From CAWDYA01 sp963806495 (GTDB lineage: Bacteria; Acidobacteriota; Polarisedimenticolia; JACPZX01; DASXTC01), in the NCBI GenBank assembly GCA_963806495.1, contig CAWDYA010000006.1:248001-312000 (forward strand): a stretch of 64,000 nucleotides of DNA. Direction: 5' to 3'. The notes under the pieces are model-generated. The model was not told the DNA's origin. It was given only the letters and a program-made list of their open reading frames with translations, and did not search any database. Within the stretch, counting starts at the first letter, position 1; every line of letters starts with the position of its first letter. Below are positions 9,379 through 16,253 of the stretch, one piece after another. The translations under genes and the position numbers were made by a program.

Positions 9379-10070
9379 GCCGCCGCCTCCTCCGCACCCT
9401 CCATGCTCCGGGAGTAGACCGCGCCGAAATGCGCCACGATCCGATCCGCCACCTCCTCCAGGGGTGTCGGCCGGCCTGTGAGCCGTTCGAGCGATGTGAC
9501 GGCGCAGCCCCGGATGCCGCAGGGCACGATCAGATCGAAGTACGACAGATCGGTGGCGACGTTGAAGGCGAAGCCGTGGCTGGTGACCCACCGGGCGATC
9601 CGCACGCCGATCGCCGCCAGCTTCTCGTGACGGCCACCGCGCCCGGACTCGACCCAGACCCCCGTGAGCCCCTCCACACGGCCGGCGGTCACGCCGAAGT
9701 CGGCGGCGGCGCGGATGAGCACCTCCTCCAGATCCCGGACATAGCGGCGCACGTCGCACCGATCGGGCTTCAGGTTCAGGATCGGATAGCCGACGAGCTG
9801 GCCCGGGCCGTGATAGGTGACGTCACCACCCCGTCCCGTGGCGAACAGCGCCACCCCGCGTGCCTGTCGCCCTGCTTCACCGGCGAGGACGTTTGCGGCG
9901 CTGGCGTTGCGGCCCAGCGTGATCACGTGCGGATGCTCGAGCAGGTACAGCCGCTCCGGCCCCTCGCCGGCGGCCAGCGAGGCCACGGCGTCCCGCTGCA
10001 GCGCGAGGCCTTCCTCGTAGCCGACGCGCCCCATGAAGCGCGGGACGCAGACGCGCGGCGCCGCGGTCAT
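9375..10070 (-). CDS. lipB: Octanoyltransferase LipB
   Basis: 231 residues. It transfers octanoyl from acyl carrier protein to lipoyl domains. Family features are RGGDVTYHGPGQLVGYP in the first third, the catalytic Lys in EKLAAIGVRI, and the catalytic Cys in VPCGIRGCAVTSL. The ATG at 10070 overlaps the E2 stop as TGATG, and the stop overlaps the lipA start, so E2, LipB and LipA are tightly coupled. Full length, with no anomalies. Confidence 0.94.
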   Translation of the reverse strand: MTAAPRVCVPRFMGRVGYEEGLALQRDAVASLAAGEGPERLYLLEHPHVITLGRNASAANVLAGEAGRQARGVALFATGRGGDVTYHGPGQLVGYPILNLKPDRCDVRRYVRDLEEVLIRAAADFGVTAGRVEGLTGVWVESGRGGRHEKLAAIGVRIARWVTSHGFAFNVATDLSYFDLIVPCGIRGCAVTSLERLTGRPTPLEEVADRIVAHFGAVYSRSMEGAEEAAA

Positions 10071-11356
10071 CAGGCCCCCAGATCGGGGAAGGCGCCGCGC
10101 TCGAGCACCTGCTTCACGTGCGCCATGTAACGATCGGCGTCGGCGCCGTCGATCACCCGGTGGTCGAACGACAGGACGAGGATGCACATGGTGCGGATGG
10201 CGATCGCGTCGTCGATCACCACCGGGCGCTTCTCGATGACGCCCACGCCAAGGATCGCGACCTGGGGCTGGCTGATGATCGGCGTGCCGGAGAGCCCGCC
10301 GAAGCCACCCGGGTTCGTGATCGTGAACGTGCCTCCCGCCACGTCGTCCGGCGACAGCTTCTTGCCGCGCGCCCGCTCGCCGAGGTCCGCGATGGCGCGC
10401 GCCAGGCCGATCAGGTTCTTCTCGTCCGCGTTGCGGATCACCGGCACGATCAGCCCCCAGTCGAGCGCCACCGCGATCCCCAGATTCACGTCCCGCTTGT
10501 AGACGATGCTGTCGCCGTCCACGGAGGCGTTGATGATCGGGTAGCGGCGGATCCCCTCGATCGCGGCCTTGGCGATGAAGGGCAGGTAGGTCAGCTTGAT
10601 CCCCTCACGCGCCTCGAACGCCGACTTGTGCTTCTCGCGCAGCCGCGCCACGCTGGTCATGTCGACCTCGAAGAAGGTCGTCACGTGGGCCGAGGTCCGC
10701 TTGCTCATGACCATGTGCTCGGCGATCTTCTTTCTCATCGAGGACATCGGCTCGACCCGGGTGTTCTCGCCCGGACGGAACATCGACGGCTGCGGCGCGG
10801 CGGCCGGCGCCTGGCGTGCGCCGCCACCCCCCTTCTCGATGTAGGAGAGGATGTCCTGCTTGGTCACGCGCCCCGAGATCCCGGTCCCCTGAACGGATGC
10901 GATGTCCACGCCGTGCTCCGCCGCGATCTTGCGCACCACGGGGGACGAGCGTGTCCTGCGCAGTTCCTCCACGGAAGCGGAGCCGTTGCCCGATGAGGCC
11001 GGTGACCCGCCCGCCGACTCCTCGCGCGGCGCGGGGCGGGGCGGGGCTTCGGGCGCCGCCTCGGCCTTCGGCTTCGCGGGCGCGGCGGCCGGCTCGTCCT
11101 TCGACGGGGCCGCCTCCCCCTTCTCGCTGATGCGCGCGACCACGGTGTTGATCCCCACGGTGGCGCCCGCCTCGACGAGGATCTCCGACAGCACCCCGGC
11201 CTGGGGCGCCGGGATCTCGGCGTCGACCTTGTCGGTCGAGATCTCGAACAACGGCTCGTCGCGTTTCACGGTGTCGCCGATGCTCTTGAGCCACTTGGTG
11301 ACCGTTCCCTCGGCGATGCTCTCCCCCATCTGGGGCATGATGACGTCTACGCTCAT
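10070..11356 (-). CDS. Dihydrolipoamide acyltransferase (E2) of a 2-oxoacid dehydrogenase complex
   Basis: 428 residues. A single N-terminal lipoyl domain carries the modified lysine at K43 in STDKVDAEIPAP. A Pro/Ala-rich linker follows (about 85-125), then a peripheral subunit-binding domain at about 137-175 (SSPVVRKIAAEHGVD). The C-terminal catalytic domain has the active-site SFDHRVIDGADADRYM, with His399 and Asp403. This covers all E2 parts. Substrate (branched-chain, pyruvate or 2-oxoglutarate) cannot be decided safely; the MPQMGESIAEGTV start resembles branched-chain and 2-oxoglutarate types. The gap to the E1-beta gene is 45 bases and holds a GC-rich hairpin. Confidence 0.9.
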   Translation of the reverse strand: MSVDVIMPQMGESIAEGTVTKWLKSIGDTVKRDEPLFEISTDKVDAEIPAPQAGVLSEILVEAGATVGINTVVARISEKGEAAPSKDEPAAAPAKPKAEAAPEAPPRPAPREESAGGSPASSGNGSASVEELRRTRSSPVVRKIAAEHGVDIASVQGTGISGRVTKQDILSYIEKGGGGARQAPAAAPQPSMFRPGENTRVEPMSSMRKKIAEHMVMSKRTSAHVTTFFEVDMTSVARLREKHKSAFEAREGIKLTYLPFIAKAAIEGIRRYPIINASVDGDSIVYKRDVNLGIAVALDWGLIVPVIRNADEKNLIGLARAIADLGERARGKKLSPDDVAGGTFTITNPGGFGGLSGTPIISQPQVAILGVGVIEKRPVVIDDAIAIRTMCILVLSFDHRVIDGADADRYMAHVKQVLERGAFPDLGA

Positions 11357-11373
11357 GTCTCGCTCCCTCGTGA

Positions 11374-11396
11374 GGGCCCCGGATGAGACCGGGCCC
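11374..11396 (-). other. GC-rich hairpin in the E1-beta/E2 intercistronic gap
   Basis: GGGCCCCGG at 11374-11382 pairs with CCGGGCCC at 11389-11396 around a six-base loop (ATGAGA), giving eight base pairs with one bulged C. No U-run follows, so it is not a typical terminator. It may slow transcription or set relative E1 to E2 levels; this is inference only. Confidence 0.35.
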
Positions 11397-11401
11397 CGGG
11401 G

Positions 11402-12376
11402 TCAGTAGGCCACAAGGTCCTTGATCGAACGGGTCAGCTTGCCGGCGTCCGGCATGAAGGCGTCCTCCAGGTCGGCGCTGTAGGGCACCGGCGTATCCAG
11501 CGACGTCACCCGGACGATCGGGCCGTCGAGGTGCTCGAACGCCTTTTCGGAGATGATCGCGGCGATCTCGCCGCCGATTCCGCCGGTGCGGCGCGCCTCG
11601 TGCAGGATCACCACCTTGCCGGTTTTCGCCACCGAGGAGAGGATCGTCTCCTCGTCGAGGGGCAGCAGCGTTCGCAGATCGATCACCTCGACCTGCACGC
11701 CCTGCGTCTCGAGGGCCGAGGCCGCCTCCAGGGCCGTATGCACCATCGCGCCGAAGGTCACCACGGTGACGTCGCTGCCGGCCCGGGCAAGCGCGGCCTT
11801 GCCGATGGGCACAGTGTAGTCCTTGTCGGGCAGATCTTCCTTGATCCGCCGGTAAAGGTACTTGTGCTCGAAGTAGAGCACGGGGTCGTCGTCCCGGATC
11901 GCCGCCTTGATGAGCCCTTTCGCGTCATGCGCGGTGGCAGGCTCCACGATCTTCAGCCCCGGAGTGTGGAAGAAGTACGCCTCCACGTTCTGCGAGTGAA
12001 ACGGTCCTCCGCGGACGCCGCCACCGCAGGGCCCCCGGACGACCATCGGGACCGAAGCTCCCCATCGCCACCGGGCACCGGAGACCATGTTGGTGAGCTG
12101 CTCGAACGCGCAGGAGATGAAATCGATGAACTGCATCTCCGCGACCGGCCTCAGCCCGTTGAGCGCCGCCCCCATCGCCGCCCCGACGATCGCCGCCTCG
12201 GAGATCGGCGTGTCAATCACGCGCCGCGGGCCGAACCGATCGTGAAACCCGGCCGTCACCTTGAAGGCGCCGCCGTACAGACCGATGTCCTCGCCGAGGA
12301 GGAAGACCCGATCGTCGGCCTCCATCTCCTCCCACATCCCCTGACGGATCGCCTCGAGATAGGTCACGATCGCCAC
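11402..12376 (-). CDS. 2-oxoacid dehydrogenase E1 component, beta subunit
   Basis: 324 residues. It carries the transketolase-like pyrimidine-binding domain and the C-terminal transketolase domain of E1-beta. Family landmarks are the thiamine-contacting Glu in FLLGEDIGLYGGAFKV (Glu29), ISEAAIVGAAMGAA, MQFIDFISCAFEQL and HEARRTGGIGGEIAA. It needs an E1-alpha partner, which is not adjacent: the gene upstream is lpdA, starting only eight bases away. E1-beta decarboxylates the 2-oxoacid together with E1-alpha and hands the acyl group to E2. The sequence does not settle the substrate. Confidence 0.9.
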   Translation of the reverse strand: MAIVTYLEAIRQGMWEEMEADDRVFLLGEDIGLYGGAFKVTAGFHDRFGPRRVIDTPISEAAIVGAAMGAALNGLRPVAEMQFIDFISCAFEQLTNMVSGARWRWGASVPMVVRGPCGGGVRGGPFHSQNVEAYFFHTPGLKIVEPATAHDAKGLIKAAIRDDDPVLYFEHKYLYRRIKEDLPDKDYTVPIGKAALARAGSDVTVVTFGAMVHTALEAASALETQGVQVEVIDLRTLLPLDEETILSSVAKTGKVVILHEARRTGGIGGEIAAIISEKAFEHLDGPIVRVTSLDTPVPYSADLEDAFMPDAGKLTRSIKDLVAY

Positions 12377-12384
12377 GTCGGGCC

Positions 12385-13785
12385 TCAGTAATGAATCGCG
12401 TGGCCGAACACCGCGTGCGCGGCCTCCGGCATCGCCTCGGAAAGCGTGGGGTGGGGATGAATCGTCCGGAACATCTCCTCCACGGTCGCCTCGGTGCGCA
12501 GCGCCACGCCCGCCTCGGCGATCATCTCCGTTGCCCGGGGACCGATGATGTGAACGCCGAGCAGCTCGCCATACTTCGCCTCGGCTACCATCTTGACGAA
12601 GCCGTCGGTCATCCCCAGGATCGGCGCCTTGCTCGAATGGGTGAACGGGAACCGTCCGACCTTCACATCGTATCCCCTCTCCAGCGCCTTTGCCTCGGAG
12701 AGCCCGATGCTGGCCACCTCAGGCTCGCAGTAGGTGGCATTGGGCACGTGATCGTAGTTGATGGGGCGCACCTCGCGGCCCGCCATGTGCTCGACCGCCA
12801 GGATCCCCTCCGCGGAGGCGACGTGCGCGAGCAGCGGCGTGTTCACCACGTCCCCTATGGCGTACACTCCCGGCTCGCCGGTCCTCATCAGCCCGTCCAC
12901 CTTGATGTATCCCTTCTCCACCACGACACCGGTGCCATCGAGCCCGACGTCTCCGCTCGAGGGCTTGCGGCCCACTGCGACGAGCAGCAGGTCGGCCTCG
13001 AGGGCCGTCGCGTCCTTGCCCTCGCCTACCGAAGCCTTCACACGGCCGCCCTTGACGGCGAACTTCTCCGCCCGGACGCCCGTGTGGACCGTCATCCCCT
13101 GCTTGCGAAGCAGCTTGCCCAGCGTCTCGGAGATCTCCTCGTCCTCGAGGGGCACCACACGCGGCAGCATCTCGACGATGGTCACCTTCGTGCCGAACCG
13201 GTGAAAGATGGAGGCGAACTCGACGCCCACCGCCCCCGCGCCCAGCACGATCATCTCGCCGGGGATCTTCTTCAGCTCGAGTATCTCGTCGCTCGTCACG
13301 ACGGTGGTGCCGTCCACCTCGAGCCCCGGCAGCGTTCGCGGCGTGGAGCCGGTGGCGATCAGCACGTTGCGGGTCTCGAGCGTCGTCGTCTTCCCGTCCG
13401 CCGCCTGCACCGACACCTTGCCCCGGCCGGCCAGCCGGCCGTGCCCCTGAAACGAGTCGATCTTGTTGTTCCTGATCAGGATCTCGACGCCCTTGCCCAG
13501 CTTGCGCACGATCTTCGTCTTGCGCTGCATCACGACGCCGAAGTCGAGCGCGACATCACCCGTGGTGATACCGAACTGACGGGCGTGGAGCGTCTGTTCG
13601 TACACCCCCGCGTTCTCGAGCAGCGCCTTGGTGGGGATGCAGCCCCGCCACAGACAGGTCCCCCCGAAGAACGGGTCCTTCTCCACGATCGCCGTCTTCA
13701 GTCCGAGCTGTGCGGCGCGAACCGCCGAGACGTAGCCCCCGGGACCGCTGCCGATGATGATCAGATCGTACCGTTGCTGGGACAT
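12385..13785 (-). CDS. lpdA: Dihydrolipoyl dehydrogenase (E3)
   Basis: 466-residue flavoprotein that reoxidises dihydrolipoyl groups with NAD. FAD motif GSGPGGYVSAVRAAQLG at 12-28; redox-active disulfide C44/C49 in GGTCLWRGCIPTKALL; NAD-binding VLGAGAVGVEFASIF mid-protein; interface catalytic pair in HPHPTLSEAMPEAA (His445, Glu450). ATG 13785 is preferred over an upstream in-frame start because GGAGGTG lies just before it. It is the first gene of the complex operon; a candidate promoter lies at 13853-13882. Confidence 0.94.
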   Translation of the reverse strand: MSQQRYDLIIIGSGPGGYVSAVRAAQLGLKTAIVEKDPFFGGTCLWRGCIPTKALLENAGVYEQTLHARQFGITTGDVALDFGVVMQRKTKIVRKLGKGVEILIRNNKIDSFQGHGRLAGRGKVSVQAADGKTTTLETRNVLIATGSTPRTLPGLEVDGTTVVTSDEILELKKIPGEMIVLGAGAVGVEFASIFHRFGTKVTIVEMLPRVVPLEDEEISETLGKLLRKQGMTVHTGVRAEKFAVKGGRVKASVGEGKDATALEADLLLVAVGRKPSSGDVGLDGTGVVVEKGYIKVDGLMRTGEPGVYAIGDVVNTPLLAHVASAEGILAVEHMAGREVRPINYDHVPNATYCEPEVASIGLSEAKALERGYDVKVGRFPFTHSSKAPILGMTDGFVKMVAEAKYGELLGVHIIGPRATEMIAEAGVALRTEATVEEMFRTIHPHPTLSEAMPEAAHAVFGHAIHY

Positions 13786-13852
13786 CTCACCTCCGCCGGG
13801 GGGCAGACGCAAGCCCCGAAGCGCCTCCTGTGATTTACGATGAATGGCGGTC

Positions 13853-13882
13853 AGGATACCCTACGGCCAGATCTGGCATCAA
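13853..13882 (-). promoter_or_regulatory. Candidate sigma-70-type promoter of the lpdA operon, with a palindrome in its spacer
   Basis: On the minus strand TTGATG (13877-13882) and TATCCT (13853-13858) are separated by 18 bases, each matching four of six consensus positions. The spacer contains the perfect palindrome CCAGATCTGG at 13867-13876, which could be an operator half. It sits between the usp stop and the lpdA start. Weak boxes, so tentative. Confidence 0.35.
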
Positions 13883-13883
13883 G

Positions 13884-14705
13884 TTAGACGAGATCGGCCC
13901 TCAGCCCGACCACCAGCGTGCTGCGCGTGGTCCGCTGGATCAGCTCGGAGGTCAGGTCCTCGTAGATCGGGTCGTAGTCCTGGGCCCTGTGGGTCCCGAG
14001 GACGAGCAGGTCGTGGTCGGCCGACTCCATCTCGTCGAGGATCCCGTCCACCACCAGTCCGTCGCCGAGCCGCACCGAGCCGTTCGCCCCCAGATTGTGC
14101 AGCAGCCCCTCCGCGGTCCTCAGATGAACCGCGAGCGGGTGCTCACTTTTGAGGAACTCCTCCCGGCTGCCGGCTTCGCCGTCCCGGGTGAACTCCACCG
14201 GGAGCTGCGAGAGCACCATGAAGATGGTCACGGTGGCCTCGAAGGCCACTGCCAGACGTGCGGCCGCCCTGACGTTCGTCAGACTGTGCCGCGAACCGGA
14301 GACGCACGCGAGGATCCGGCGGGGCGGCACCCGCCCTCGTCGGACGATCAGCACCGAGGTGCTGACCTTGCGGAGGACCTTCCCCACCATCGAGCCGTAG
14401 AACAGACGGATGATTCCGCGGCGGCCGGCCGGCGCGAGAATCGCCAGGTTGTACTCGCCGCGCAGCGCCTCGCCCGCGATCGCCTCCTCGGGCAGCGAGC
14501 CTTCGGCGCGCACGCCCGAGAGCGTCACCTCGCCGGCCGTTGGCAGCTCCTCGCGGAAGATCTCCACTGCGGTGCGCTCCCCGGCGGCCGGCTCTCGCGT
14601 CGTCTGGACCGTCACCTCCGCGAGGAAGTGCCGCGACAGCCCCTGCACCCAGGGCAGGAGCAGCCGTGCCTTCGCCGCGCTGTTGGCGTACAACAGGATT
14701 CTCAC
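13884..14705 (-). CDS. Universal stress protein with tandem Usp domains
   Basis: 273 residues made of two Usp-like halves: residues about 1-125 and 130-273. The second half ends with LLVLGTHRAQDY and RSTLVVGLR, like the C-terminal nucleotide-binding strand region of Usp domains; the first has a corresponding LAILAPAGRRGIIRLFYGSM and TSVLIVRRGR. The GTG start at 14705 follows a GAGG-containing leader. It lies 31 bases downstream of the Na/Pi-cotransporter-like gene on the same strand, so they probably share a transcript. ATP binding is not certain since the classic G-x2-G-x9-G(S/T) is imperfect. Confidence 0.75.
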   Translation of the reverse strand: MRILLYANSAAKARLLLPWVQGLSRHFLAEVTVQTTREPAAGERTAVEIFREELPTAGEVTLSGVRAEGSLPEEAIAGEALRGEYNLAILAPAGRRGIIRLFYGSMVGKVLRKVSTSVLIVRRGRVPPRRILACVSGSRHSLTNVRAAARLAVAFEATVTIFMVLSQLPVEFTRDGEAGSREEFLKSEHPLAVHLRTAEGLLHNLGANGSVRLGDGLVVDGILDEMESADHDLLVLGTHRAQDYDPIYEDLTSELIQRTTRSTLVVGLRADLV

Positions 14706-14736
14706 CTCGATCCTCCCGAGGGAATTATGACACCCA

Positions 14737-15771
14737 TCACATCAGCAGAAGAAAGCCGGGAACGACCATGATCGCCCCGACGAAGACGATGAACGACCGG
14801 CGGCTGTGGGTGACGTATTCCAGCCACCATTCGAGGCCGTCCCGGTAGCTTCGATAGAGCCCCAGGAGGACGACCAGTGAAACGAAAGTGACGCTGAACA
14901 TCTCGGCCAGGACAACGGTGAAGGCCCTCGGCTCGCCCACCAGCAGCGACACGACGAGCGTGTCGAGGAACGTGGAGACATTGGCTCCCATGATGTAGGG
15001 GATGATGTTCTCGCGTCTCACGTATCCGCGGGCCGACAGGGGGACGAGCAGTCCGAGCGAGACCGACACCGAGAGGGTCAGGCAGGTGACCGCGATTCCG
15101 AGCAGGAACATCACGTCGGCGCGGTAGATGACGAAGGAGATTTGGCGGAAGCGCGAGTTCTCCGAGTCGATTTGCGGCAGCGCGCGGTCGAGAAGACCGA
15201 ACGAGCCGATGAGCGTGAGCAGCCCCGCGAGAAACATGAACGTCTGGTTCAGGTAGCGGCCGAAGAAGCCGAGCAGCGGGTCGTAGACCGTGTCGATGAC
15301 GCCGTAGACGATCCGCGGAACGGGCAGCGTCGCACCCTGCAGCAGGTTGCTCTTCAGCATCAGGTAGCCGAGCACCGTGGCGGGCGTGTAGATGCTCCAG
15401 GTCACGAGGAGGCACAGCACCCCCGTCGCCACGGTCGTGATCGTGCCCCCGCGCCGGAAGTAGTAGATCGCGCCGACCAGCAGGACGACGAAGGCGGCCC
15501 CGAACCGGGAGCCCGCGATCATCCCCAGCGTCTCGACGTCGGTGAGCTGATGCGCCCCGAACAGAGAGAGCGCGACCGCGGCGACGGGCGAGCCCGAGAG
15601 CACCCCGTAGGCCATGAGCCAGCCCAGCCCGAAGGCGTTGAGCACGCCGGCGACCCGCAATCCACGCAGCAGGGGCACGACCCCGCTCGCGCCGGTCTTG
15701 AGCATCTCGAGGCCGAGAATGAACAGGAACAGCGCGGATACGACCAGAAGCGCCCTGTTAACTACCTTCAA
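14737..15771 (-). CDS. Na/Pi-cotransporter (NptA/PNaS)-like membrane protein
   Basis: 344 residues and strongly hydrophobic, with about eight membrane segments. The repeat-like elements SGSPVAAVALSLFGAHQLT and GANVSTFLDTLVVSLL take the place of the QSSSAT-type and GTN-type motifs of Na/Pi cotransporter repeats, so it appears to be a divergent member. Transport of phosphate is inferred from family resemblance only. It starts at ATG 15771 (MKVVNRALLVVSALFLFILG) and is followed by the universal stress protein gene. The small peptide gene at 15876-16013 lies 104 bases upstream on the same strand. Confidence 0.6.
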   Translation of the reverse strand: MKVVNRALLVVSALFLFILGLEMLKTGASGVVPLLRGLRVAGVLNAFGLGWLMAYGVLSGSPVAAVALSLFGAHQLTDVETLGMIAGSRFGAAFVVLLVGAIYYFRRGGTITTVATGVLCLLVTWSIYTPATVLGYLMLKSNLLQGATLPVPRIVYGVIDTVYDPLLGFFGRYLNQTFMFLAGLLTLIGSFGLLDRALPQIDSENSRFRQISFVIYRADVMFLLGIAVTCLTLSVSVSLGLLVPLSARGYVRRENIIPYIMGANVSTFLDTLVVSLLVGEPRAFTVVLAEMFSVTFVSLVVLLGLYRSYRDGLEWWLEYVTHSRRSFIVFVGAIMVVPGFLLLM

Positions 15772-15875
15772 CGAATCGGTCCCGGACGTTGCGGTACGTT
15801 GGAGGGGGGGGTGCGGACACAGCCATCCCCTGAACGGAGGTCACCGAGGCGGACGGGAGGAGAGGTGCCGAGACG
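15772..15875. other. Non-coding spacer between the small peptide gene and the Na/Pi-cotransporter-like gene
   Basis: 104 bases, GC-rich, with a run of Gs around 15800. I see no convincing gene, terminator or strong promoter boxes. It could carry the promoter of the transporter gene or be a leader between co-transcribed genes. Confidence 0.4.
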
Positions 15876-16013
15876 CTAGAACGCGAACGGCAGGGCTCCG
15901 GTGTAGGCTCTCGCCGGGCCGATCTCCTCGAGGATCTGCTCTTCGCTCAGCGTTACGATACTGGGCGTGACATACGGGAGCTTTTCTTGCTGATCTCGCT
16001 TGTCCTCAACCAT
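15876..16013 (-). CDS. 45-residue peptide, candidate RiPP precursor
   Basis: Starts at ATG 16013 preceded by AAAGGA seven bases upstream and stops at TAG 15876-15878. The peptide has a charged N-terminus (KRDQQEK), then YVTPSI, then LSEEQILEEIGPA, and a short hydrophobic tail with Thr, Gly and Pro ending ALPFAF. A Y-x-x-P-x-I/L element is the sort of leader motif recognised by RRE/PqqD-type domains (for example in lasso peptides), and an acidic helix ending in GPA before a short tail looks like a leader/core boundary. This resemblance is pattern recognition, not a search result. Codon use is less GC3-biased than in neighbours and the upstream region is AT-rich. No maturase, peptidase or dedicated exporter is visible beside it. 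Confidence 0.5.
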   Translation of the reverse strand: MVEDKRDQQEKLPYVTPSIVTLSEEQILEEIGPARAYTGALPFAF

Positions 16014-16253
16014 GGCGCTTTCCTTTGAGGTTCGCTCCATTGGGCCAGCTTCCGTGGGAAGGCGTTTCGGGATGCCGCGACACGGGCACCATCGAAATGA
16101 ACGAAGACACTATACACCGGAACACGTCCTGCAACAGCAGGCAGTCATCTTGTACACCGGTTCGGCGCCTGAAACAAGAGGAAATATAGGACGTAAAATG
16201 CTACACAATGACATTATGTGCCTCGCCGGGAACTCCCTGTCATCCGGCAACAA
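16014..16253. promoter_or_regulatory. AT-rich upstream region of the small peptide gene with a 40-base-spaced direct repeat
   Basis: 240 bases without a convincing gene and visibly richer in A/T than the rest. TATACACCGG (16111-16120) and TGTACACCGG (16151-16160) are near-identical and exactly 40 bases apart, about four helical turns. On the minus strand the first repeat overlaps TATAGT (16109-16114), a good minus-10 box about 96 bases before the peptide ATG; the matching minus-35 is weak, which would fit an activator-dependent promoter. A further TATATT lies at 16183-16188. The 3-prime end of addA begins at 16254. Confidence 0.4.

Noticed and set aside
11374..11396. Rho-independent terminator between E1-beta and E2
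   Set aside because: A hairpin exists but no U-run follows, and E2 continues right after with the same polarity.
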